Positions 43,923 through 50,269 of a DNA stretch of 50,269 bases are shown piece after piece. The stretch covers positions 1-50,269 of the forward strand of contig CAZEWZ010000012.1 in assembly GCA_964516765.1 (NCBI GenBank), given 5' to 3'. This DNA comes from CAZEWZ01 sp964516765 (lineage in GTDB: Bacteria > Bacteroidota > Bacteroidia > Flavobacteriales > UBA7430). The translations under genes and the position numbers were made by a program. Position 1 is the stretch's first letter. Each line of letters starts with the position of its first letter. Below the pieces are notes generated by a model, which saw nothing but the letters and a program-made list of their open reading frames with translations, was not told the origin of the DNA and searched no databases.

Positions 43923-44939
43923 CTATCTAGTAAGTTTGCTGAAAACATTAATTCCTTTTAGATAATAGTCAACCACAATAGATCCAGAATATTTTATATT
44001 TGAAGAGAGATGCTTTGAATTTTTTCTATTTATTAGGATTTGTGGAATTCTTGAGAAGAATGAAAGATGTGCTTTAATAATTGCAAAACAATGAGATGGT
44101 TTTCCTTCAAGAATATATTTTAATCCAGCTAGTCCGTCAAGAATCAATCTAAAAAATATTATAGAAAAAGACGGTGCGGGAAGATTTTTCAGTAGCATTA
44201 CCAAATTATTTCTAAAATTCAGAAAAGTTTTAGAAGCATTTTGTTTGTTTAAGCTTCCTCCACCAACATGAAATACAGAAGAGGAGGGGACACATGCAAT
44301 TTTATAACCCATATTATGCCATCTCCAACAGAGATCAATTTCTTCCTGATGCGCAAAGAAATTTGAATCTAAGCCACCCGCTTCTTTATACTTGCTATTA
44401 CTAACAAATAATGCTGCTCCTGAGGCCCACATTACATCAATTATTGTATCATATTGGCCATTATCATGCTCTAAATGGTCGAATAACCTTCCTCGACAAA
44501 ATGGGTAGCCAAAGACATCAATAAACCCTCCAGAAGCACCCGCATATTCGAATAAATTATGGTTTTTTTCATCGAGGATTTTTGGTTGACATGCAGCATA
44601 TCTATGATTAGATTGCAAAAAATTTAAAGGTGCATCAATCCAATTTTCTGTAACACGGACATCAGTGTTCAGTAAAACAATAAATTCGTGGTTGAGTTTT
44701 TCAATTGCTAAATTATATCCTTTAGCAAATCCGTGATTCGTCTTAAACTCAATACGTTTGATAAACGGAAATGAATCTTTTAAATAGGTAAGAGATTTAT
44801 CAGAGGAATTATTGTCAACCACAATGATTTCTGCATCTTCATGGTTAAATTCAATCACAGACGGTAGGAAACTTTTTAGTAGTTTCATTCCATTCCAATT
44901 AAGTATAAGAACGGCTATTTTTTTCTGCTGTGCTTCCAT
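43923..44939 (-). CDS. Glycosyltransferase family 2 (rhamnosyltransferase-like)
   Basis: 339 residues from the ATG at 44939 (MEAQQKKIAVLILNWNG), preferred because GT2 proteins begin just before this strand; an in-frame ATG at 44960 is possible. GT-A motifs are IIVVDNNSSDKSL, the D-x-D-like L-L-N-T-D-V, and GGLDSNFFAHQEEIDLCWRW. This group adds rhamnose or related sugars to surface glycans. The start lies within the 3' end of the acyltransferase gene (overlap 25 or 46 bases), indicating coupling. The C-terminal region is basic with short hydrophobic stretches, so membrane association is likely. Donor and acceptor unknown. Confidence 0.88.
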   Translation of the reverse strand: MEAQQKKIAVLILNWNGMKLLKSFLPSVIEFNHEDAEIIVVDNNSSDKSLTYLKDSFPFIKRIEFKTNHGFAKGYNLAIEKLNHEFIVLLNTDVRVTENWIDAPLNFLQSNHRYAACQPKILDEKNHNLFEYAGASGGFIDVFGYPFCRGRLFDHLEHDNGQYDTIIDVMWASGAALFVSNSKYKEAGGLDSNFFAHQEEIDLCWRWHNMGYKIACVPSSSVFHVGGGSLNKQNASKTFLNFRNNLVMLLKNLPAPSFSIIFFRLILDGLAGLKYILEGKPSHCFAIIKAHLSFFSRIPQILINRKNSKHLSSNIKYSGSIVVDYYLKGINVFSKLTR

Positions 44940-45772
44940 CTTCGATGCGTCCAGAGCCAATTTTGAGGTCTCATTTGTATTAGATTTTCTAAATGTTTCA
45001 CATGGAGTTCAGTTATATCTCCAAATTTACTTAGTGTGTTATGCAATAAAGGAACAACTTTCATTTCATAATTACCTCTTTTTACTCTATGAACCTCAAT
45101 AAAATATAATTCTAATTCAGTAGACTTAATTAACTTCTCCGGACCAAGATAAACTGGTGTATCCTGATTGAGGAAATTACAGAAGAAATCTAGTTTACTT
45201 TTATGGGGACTTTGATCAACTAGCATTAAATTTACTGATGCTTGATTTTTATTTTTGATTACAGTTTTCGCAAAACTATCCATAGGTATGATGTTTGCAC
45301 CAAATCGCTTTCTTGAATCCTTCATGATTTTATCTACAGAAAGATTACTTAAAGGCTTATAGACAGTATATAAGCGATTATTTAAATACGTGGATAGCGA
45401 CAGTGCCATCCACTCCCAATTATTATAATGAGCACCCACTAATAAAACTCCTTTATTCTTAAAATTTAAATCTTCAAAAACTTTTGGATTTATAAGCTTC
45501 ATCTTATTTTGTAATTCAGGCTTAGATATAGAATGAAGAAGTAAATTTTCAACAAGGACATCACAAAAGTTTTTGTAAAAAGCTACTTCAATAGATTTTA
45601 GGGTCTTTGGACCTAGGTTTGGAAAACTTTTTTTTAAGTTGACACGGACAATTTCTAAACGATATTTCAATAATTTATAAGCTATAAAAGAAAGAATGTC
45701 TGATAAGAAATAGATTATTTTATTTGGTAATTTACCAAAGAAAGTAAGAAAGATATTAAGTAGACTACTCAT
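44915..45772 (-). CDS. LpxL/HtrB-family lipid A acyltransferase-like protein
   Basis: 285 residues. An N-terminal hydrophobic anchor (about 5-35) is followed by GVLLVGAHYNNWEWMALSL, holding the catalytic H-x4-E pair of the LPLAT superfamily, then YTVYKPLSNLSVDKIM and MLVDQSPHKSKLDFFCNF. E. coli LpxL adds lauroyl chains to lipid A, but in Bacteroidota this family can also make ornithine or other aminolipids, so the substrate is open. It lies at the inner membrane. It is 21 bases after the GWxTD gene and overlaps the GT2 gene, an envelope-related cluster. Confidence 0.87.
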   Translation of the reverse strand: MSSLLNIFLTFFGKLPNKIIYFLSDILSFIAYKLLKYRLEIVRVNLKKSFPNLGPKTLKSIEVAFYKNFCDVLVENLLLHSISKPELQNKMKLINPKVFEDLNFKNKGVLLVGAHYNNWEWMALSLSTYLNNRLYTVYKPLSNLSVDKIMKDSRKRFGANIIPMDSFAKTVIKNKNQASVNLMLVDQSPHKSKLDFFCNFLNQDTPVYLGPEKLIKSTELELYFIEVHRVKRGNYEMKVVPLLHNTLSKFGDITELHVKHLENLIQMRPQNWLWTHRRWKHSRKK

Positions 45773-45793
45773 GAGATTTATATAGGGATAAGA

Positions 45794-47185
45794 TTAGTTA
45801 TTCCTTGTGACTAGACTTTTCCATTTAGGATTAAAAATTTCACCAATGACTGTTGAATGAATTAATTTAAATTCATTACTACCCTTAGAAATATCGGCAA
45901 AGACAAAATCTCTATTAGATTGGTTATTAATCGAATTGAATCGCCAAATTTGATATGGGATTTTTTGGTTCTCATTTCCGAAATTTTCAATGAAATTTGC
46001 TTTTCCATATTTTAACATTACATAACCCCTGTCTGAGGCGAAACCCTTTATTTTTTGAGTACCGTACATGAGGTTTGCTTCATAAACAAGTTTTGAGTAT
46101 TTAAGCCATTCAAGTTCTGGTTCTAATGGGTTTCTGTTAGCCCAAAATCCATAAAAGAATTGCCTCATTAATCTTATATCCCATCCCTCAATCTGGTTGG
46201 AGGCAAAAGTCCATTCACTAGAGTTTGCAATAGGTAAAAGACATGATATATGCTCTGCAAGCTCCTCAATGATAAGGAAATCATCAGCAAATGATCCTTT
46301 TGAGTTCAGTTTCAAGTAATCCTCAGGGCTTAACTTATGATTAGTATTCTTTCTTTGAAAGAATACGTTTTTAATTGAAATTATTTTTGCTTTTTTGTTA
46401 AGGAGACAAATCTTCAGATTATAATTTCCCGATGGAAGTGTTGATATGTCAAAACCTCCAATCTGAGCCTGAACTTCATTCGACTTTTTCTTTTTTACAG
46501 AATTGAAGGAATTAATTGGAATGTGATTTTGATCATTCTCGATAAAATAATTAATTAAATAACCTTGGTTAAATAAGGAGTCATTATTTATGTTGTACCA
46601 TTCTACATAAAAATATATTAGAGAATCATTTTCGTCATAAAAATGACTTCCTTGGCTATTTTTTGGGATTAAATCAAAGCCAGATTTACTCAAAATATTT
46701 TGGAATTCACTTTTTTCATAAGAGTCCAAGAGCATTACATCCGAAAATGAGGGTTTGTGTTGGTCAATCTTAATAATAACCTCTGTCTTTGCAGAAAGAG
46801 TATTTGTTTTGAATTGCTGATCAACGAAAACAAGATCTAACTGGTAGGTACCATTTGGTAAATAAATTATTTGTTTGTCAAGAAAATATTGTGCTGATAA
46901 TGTGTCATCTAACTCAGGACTAAAAAATAAATATTTATCATAATATCGGATTACATCTCCCTGACTAATAGTCATTTCGACCGAAATTGTACTTTGGAAC
47001 TTACTTCTCTCAAAATTATCATAGTGAATACCCGTACTTAAGAAATTTAAGTATGTTTCTAAATAGCATTGTCCATTGACTTTTTGAAATGAGAAATATT
47101 GAAAGTTCACTTCTATGTTTTTTGCTACTAATTGAATTTGAAACATCATAAATAGCAGAAGTAAACATTTGCTGTAGGTGTTCAT
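45794..47185 (-). CDS. GWxTD-domain protein (variant G-F-A-S-D), secreted
   Basis: 463 residues. Residues 1 to about 22 are a signal peptide (ends LVAK). A long beta-rich region follows. The C-terminal part from about 335 matches the GWxTD domain: RNPLEPELEWLKYSKLVYEAN, then GFASDRGYVMLKYGKANFIENF and PYQIWRF. The naming motif G-W-x-T-D reads G-F-A-S-D here, so Trp is Phe and Thr is Ser, while the Asp is kept. The domain's function is not established. It is the first gene of a minus-strand cluster with the acyltransferase and GT2 genes, suggesting an envelope role. Confidence 0.82.
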   Translation of the reverse strand: MNTYSKCLLLLFMMFQIQLVAKNIEVNFQYFSFQKVNGQCYLETYLNFLSTGIHYDNFERSKFQSTISVEMTISQGDVIRYYDKYLFFSPELDDTLSAQYFLDKQIIYLPNGTYQLDLVFVDQQFKTNTLSAKTEVIIKIDQHKPSFSDVMLLDSYEKSEFQNILSKSGFDLIPKNSQGSHFYDENDSLIYFYVEWYNINNDSLFNQGYLINYFIENDQNHIPINSFNSVKKKKSNEVQAQIGGFDISTLPSGNYNLKICLLNKKAKIISIKNVFFQRKNTNHKLSPEDYLKLNSKGSFADDFLIIEELAEHISCLLPIANSSEWTFASNQIEGWDIRLMRQFFYGFWANRNPLEPELEWLKYSKLVYEANLMYGTQKIKGFASDRGYVMLKYGKANFIENFGNENQKIPYQIWRFNSINNQSNRDFVFADISKGSNEFKLIHSTVIGEIFNPKWKSLVTRNN

Positions 47186-47248
47186 TTTACTAGAATTACG
47201 GCGATTAATAAATTGATGTATACCAAAGTAAAATTAATCTTTTTTTGT

Positions 47249-47277
47249 TTGAAGTTTAGCAGAATCGTTTATATTTG
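47249..47277 (+). promoter_or_regulatory. Promoter of tRNA-Ser
   Basis: TTG at 47249-47251, an 18-base spacer and a perfect -7 box TATATTTG at 47270-47277. Start expected near 47284, just before the tRNA. Confidence 0.72.
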
Positions 47278-47292
47278 CATTCCTTATTGGGA

Positions 47293-47377
47293 GGAGAGAT
47301 GGCAGAGTGGTCGAATGCACTGGTCTTGAAAACCAGCGTACCGCAAGGTACCGGGGGTTCGAATCCCTCTCTCTCCG
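47293..47377 (+). tRNA. tRNA-Ser (anticodon TGA)
   Basis: 85 bases, class II. The acceptor is GGAGAGA/TCTCTCC with discriminator G, the anticodon stem-loop CTGGT-CTTGAAA-ACCAG, a long variable arm (TACCGCAAGGTA) and the T arm GGGGG-TTCGAAT-CCCTC. CCA is not encoded. Confidence 0.96.
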
Positions 47378-47379
47378 CA

Positions 47380-47414
47380 AAAACCCTCTCTACCTATTTG
47401 GTTCAGAGGGTTTT
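47380..47414 (+). terminator. Terminator-like hairpin after tRNA-Ser
   Basis: Stem AAAACCCTCT (47380-47389) with AGAGGGTTTT (47405-47414) and a 15-base loop; the T-run is only four bases. The following stretch to 47774 (360 bases) is AT-rich, with short repeats such as TTTCAAAT and TAATTCCT twice each, and shows no gene or clear TAnnTTTG box. Confidence 0.6.
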
Positions 47415-47774
47415 ACATTAAGGTTCACGACAGTTTAGATTTTTCAAGTCTTTTTAATCTTGGATTATTAGCATTTTTTTTTAAAGTAATTCTAATATTA
47501 CACTAATTCAAAATGATGCATATCTAAACGAACAAATTTCTAATATAGTTTGACAAAACATTTCAAATCCTCTTTTATAATTTCAAATAACTCCTAAGTA
47601 ATTCCTCAAAAAATTTCTGTTTAATATTTCATTTATAATTCCTTAAAAAGCATTTTAAAGGATGCAATGGAAGGAATAAATCATTAATTTTACAATTTAT
47701 AATCACAATTACTTTTATTTCTTATTTATCATAAATATACTTGATAATTATTTCCGATTGGTACTTATACATCT

Positions 47775-48911
47775 ATGAAAGGCATCGAATTTAATATTGC
47801 TAGGGGAATCACAATAAGTAAGTCTTCTCCAAAGGAGGTCTCTCACTTTGACCGTGTATTTAATATATTCAAAGATTTACTGACTCATACTTCGGGTGAT
47901 ATCAATGAAGCCTTTAATTGGCTTGATACTTTAGACAAAGAGTATGCTATTTTTAGTAATGAATATAGCTTAGAAGATTTTGAAATAGATTTAAAAAAGC
48001 GAGGTTACATAAAAGAAGAAATAAACTCTGTAGATGGTCAAGCCGGAAAAGGAAAAAATGTTCTAACTGCTAAACTAGAGTCAGCGTTGCGAGAATATGC
48101 TCTAGATCAAATATTTGGGAAGTTAAAAAAGAGCGGCCGAGGCAATCATCAAACAACAAAATTAGGGCAAGGAGATGAGCGAGATGGTGAAAACCGATCT
48201 TTTCAATACGGGGACGATATGTCCCAAATTAATATGACTGAAAGTCTTAAAAATGCTCAAATTAATCATGGAGTATCAGACCTTCGTTTAACAGAGAATG
48301 ATTTGATTGTTGAGGAGTCTAAGCATAAGGCGCAAATGAGTACGGTATTAATGATCGATATCAGCCATTCCATGATATTGTATGGGGAGGATCGGATCAC
48401 TCCAGCGAAGAAAGTTGCTATGGCACTAGTTGAATTAATTAAGCGTAAGTATCCTAAAGACTCTATCGATATTATTGTTTTTGGAAATGATGCATGGCCA
48501 ATTAAAATCAAAGATTTGCCTTATTTAAAAGTAGGCCCTTTTCATACTAATACAGTTGCTGGTCTAGAATTGGCGATGGATATTCTTAGAAGAAAGCGAA
48601 ACACAAACAAACAAATTTTTATGATTACCGATGGCAAACCAAGTTGTATTCAATTACCCTCAGGAGAATATTACAAAAACAGCAATGGTTTGGATGAGAT
48701 GATTGTATCTAAATGTCTTAACAAGGCGGCGCAAGCCAGAAAATTAAAAATCCCCATTACAACATTTATGATTGCTCAAGATCCATATTTGAGAGAATTT
48801 GTATCTCTTTTTACTGCTCAAAATCAAGGAAAAGCTTTTTTAACGGGCTTAACCGGTTTGGGACAAATGATTTTTGAAGATTACGAAAAAAACAGAATAA
48901 AAAGAATTTAA
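47775..48911 (+). CDS. VWA-domain protein paired with a MoxR-like ATPase
   Basis: 378 residues, no signal peptide. The N-terminal 190 residues are charged and partly low-complexity (Gly-rich GKLKKSGRGNHQ at about 115-126). The VWA domain spans about 185-370 with a full metal-ion site: D-I-S-H-S (D195, S197, S199), a Thr in FHTNTVAG (258 or 260) and D286 in I-T-D-G-K-P-S. It is followed after six bases by an AAA+ ATPase gene. The arrangement resembles chelatase- or MoxR-VWA pairs, in which the two proteins remodel or activate a target; the target here is unknown. Confidence 0.87.
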   Translation: MKGIEFNIARGITISKSSPKEVSHFDRVFNIFKDLLTHTSGDINEAFNWLDTLDKEYAIFSNEYSLEDFEIDLKKRGYIKEEINSVDGQAGKGKNVLTAKLESALREYALDQIFGKLKKSGRGNHQTTKLGQGDERDGENRSFQYGDDMSQINMTESLKNAQINHGVSDLRLTENDLIVEESKHKAQMSTVLMIDISHSMILYGEDRITPAKKVAMALVELIKRKYPKDSIDIIVFGNDAWPIKIKDLPYLKVGPFHTNTVAGLELAMDILRRKRNTNKQIFMITDGKPSCIQLPSGEYYKNSNGLDEMIVSKCLNKAAQARKLKIPITTFMIAQDPYLREFVSLFTAQNQGKAFLTGLTGLGQMIFEDYEKNRIKRI

Positions 48912-48917
48912 GAGAAG

Positions 48918-50269
48918 ATGAAAAAAGAAATTACATTTCAAGAGTTAAAAGCATCCGGATATCAAGATAAAAACATCAATCAAGAAATTCAATCTAATTT
49001 GATTTCTCGGATAAGATCTAAAGAAGAGGTTTTTAAAGGATTGTGGGGCTATGAGGACACCGTAGTTCCACAATTAAAAAAAGCAATTTTAGCAGGTCAT
49101 CACATCAATCTGTTAGGCCTTAGAGGTCAAGCTAAAACAAAGATTGCAAGGAGTATGGTAGGTCTATTAGATGAATATATGCCTGTTGTCAAAGGTTCTG
49201 AGATTAATGATAACCCTTTTCATCCCATTTCAAAATATGCACGTGACCTTTTGTTAGAAATGGGAGATAATACTCCAATCTCTTGGGTACATAGATCGAA
49301 TCGTTTTTTTGAAAAACTTGCTACACCAGATGTCAATGTGTCTGATCTTATTGGGGATATTGATCCAATCAAAGCAGCGACATTACATTTACCATACTCA
49401 GATGAACGCGTGTTGCATTACGGAATGATTCCTCGAGCCAATAGGTCTATATTTGTTTTAAATGAATTACCAGATTTACAAGCTAGAATACAAGTTTCTT
49501 TATTTAATATTTTACAAGAAGGAGACATCCAGATTCGCGGATTTCAATTAAGAATGCCTCTAGATATTCAATTTGTATTTACTGCGAATCCAGAAGATTA
49601 TACAAATAGGGGCAGTATTGTGACTCCATTAAAAGACCGAATTGGATCTCAAATCTTTACTCATTATCCAAAAACTATTGCATTAGCTAGAGAAATTACA
49701 CAACAAGAAGCCAATATCTCAACACAAGATAAGACATCGATTAAAATTCCACCATTAGCGAAAAACCTAATTGAACAAGTTGCTTTTGCTGCTAGAGATA
49801 GCGAATTTGTCGACCGAAAAAGTGGAGTAAGTGCTAGATTATCCATTAGTGCCATGGAAAATTTGATTGCTGCAGCCAAATTACGTTTAATTGAATCCGA
49901 ATCATCAAGTACAAATATTCGTCTTATTGATTTTATATCGATTATCCCATCTATTACTGGTAAAATTGAATTGGTGTATGAGGGTGAACAAGAAGGGGCC
50001 GACGAAGTAGCAAAAATATTGATTGATCGAGCAATAATGGCCGAATTTGAACAAATTTTCCCAGGAATTCCCAAATTAGAAAAAGAAGGAATAAAGACTA
50101 CATACTCACACTTAATTGATTGGTTCAATTCTAATTACATTGAATTAAATTATTCAGATATTGATATTGAATACCAGAAAAAACTTTCTTCTGTTAATCC
50201 ACTTAATGAGTTGCTTGAAAAATATGCTTCTAAGTTAAATTTGGAAGATCAGTTATTTTGTATGGAGCT
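48918..50269 (+). CDS. MoxR-like AAA+ ATPase with altered Walker motifs, partial (cut by right edge)
   Basis: 450 codons visible from the ATG at 48918, running off the right edge without a stop. It starts six bases after the VWA gene, clearly one unit. The AAA+ core begins near residue 40. Walker A reads G-L-R-G-Q-A-K-T (67-74), with Ala where the second Gly of G-x-x-G-x-G-K-T is expected. The Walker B end reads L-N-E (181-183), with Asn for Asp. Later elements are VFTANPEDYTNRG (sensor-1 region) and PLKDRIGSQIFTHYP. This pattern may be normal for the Bacteroidota VWA-linked family. Nucleotide binding is likely and hydrolysis plausible but not assured. Confidence 0.87.
   Translation, partial: MKKEITFQELKASGYQDKNINQEIQSNLISRIRSKEEVFKGLWGYEDTVVPQLKKAILAGHHINLLGLRGQAKTKIARSMVGLLDEYMPVVKGSEINDNPFHPISKYARDLLLEMGDNTPISWVHRSNRFFEKLATPDVNVSDLIGDIDPIKAATLHLPYSDERVLHYGMIPRANRSIFVLNELPDLQARIQVSLFNILQEGDIQIRGFQLRMPLDIQFVFTANPEDYTNRGSIVTPLKDRIGSQIFTHYPKTIALAREITQQEANISTQDKTSIKIPPLAKNLIEQVAFAARDSEFVDRKSGVSARLSISAMENLIAAAKLRLIESESSSTNIRLIDFISIIPSITGKIELVYEGEQEGADEVAKILIDRAIMAEFEQIFPGIPKLEKEGIKTTYSHLIDWFNSNYIELNYSDIDIEYQKKLSSVNPLNELLEKYASKLNLEDQLFCME

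Noticed and set aside
49664..50128. 154-codon minus-strand frame
   Set aside because: It is antisense to the AAA+ ATPase, whose frame is continuous and motif-rich across the whole region.
42923..50269. DUF58, VWA and MoxR-like genes as one ATPase-VWA defence or aerotolerance operon
   Set aside because: The DUF58 gene is about 4 kb away, with opposite-strand envelope genes and a tRNA between; only the VWA and AAA+ genes form an operon, and no effector gene is seen.

Overview
The window is AT-rich chromosomal DNA from a member of the Bacteroidota, most likely a marine Flavobacteriales-type bacterium. The evidence is: type IX secretion (T9SS) C-terminal sorting sequence, secreted Asp/Cys repeats of the GC-x-D...NY...DDGSC type, a TonB-dependent receptor with a CarboxypepD_reg domain, GWxTD, START-like and DnaQ-DnaE fusion proteins, and promoters of the Bacteroidota form TAnnTTTG, which recur in front of tRNAs and genes. 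Two runs of exactly ten N (1011-1020 and 17696-17705) look like scaffolding placeholders, so this is probably a draft or metagenome-assembled scaffold.

Layout. 1-6382 (minus): two cell-surface proteins, one cut by the left edge, the other a giant T9SS cargo with a cupredoxin domain and two almost identical 433-residue hydrolase-like domains. 6559-9645 (minus): a TonB-dependent receptor. 9782-15157 (minus): an apparent operon START-like - LptF - two glycosyltransferases - RibBA. 15336-15733: tRNA-Met, its terminator and an unexplained operator-like cluster. 15734-16237 (plus): a SPOR protein. 16288-22873 (minus): etfB-etfA-bifunctional nuclease-nucleoside transporter, then thyA-saccharopine dehydrogenase-like-folA. 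23131-24111 (plus): pyruvate dehydrogenase E1 beta. 24134-27454 (minus): acyl-CoA carboxyltransferase and RluA-type pseudouridine synthase. 27748-37944 (plus): AcnB, YceI-like lipoprotein, UmuC, Bax-like glucosaminidase, MFS transporter, then a tightly coupled mscS-DEAD helicase-trmL set. 38187-43858 (plus): DnaE with built-in proofreading exonuclease, thioredoxin, DUF58 protein. 43923-47185 (minus): GWxTD protein, LpxL-like acyltransferase, GT2 glycosyltransferase. 47293-47377: tRNA-Ser. 47775 to the right edge (plus): VWA protein and a MoxR-like AAA+ ATPase, cut by the edge.

How the genes work together. Most of the window is core metabolism and replication: carbon oxidation (PDH E1 beta, AcnB, ETF, carboxyltransferase), folate/dTMP synthesis (ThyA, FolA, nucleoside uptake), riboflavin, tRNA and rRNA modification, and envelope building (LptF, acyltransferase, glycosyltransferases). 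The accessory part is the surface-protein region at the left end. I see no phage, transposon, CRISPR array or recognisable defence island. The strongest unusual signals are the near-perfect 1,299-bp in-gene tandem duplication, the nucleophile-less hydrolase-like domains, the DnaE fusion with an eroded PHP site, the AAA+ ATPase with altered Walker motifs, and an orphan promoter with repeated CTGWCAG sites beside tRNA-Met.
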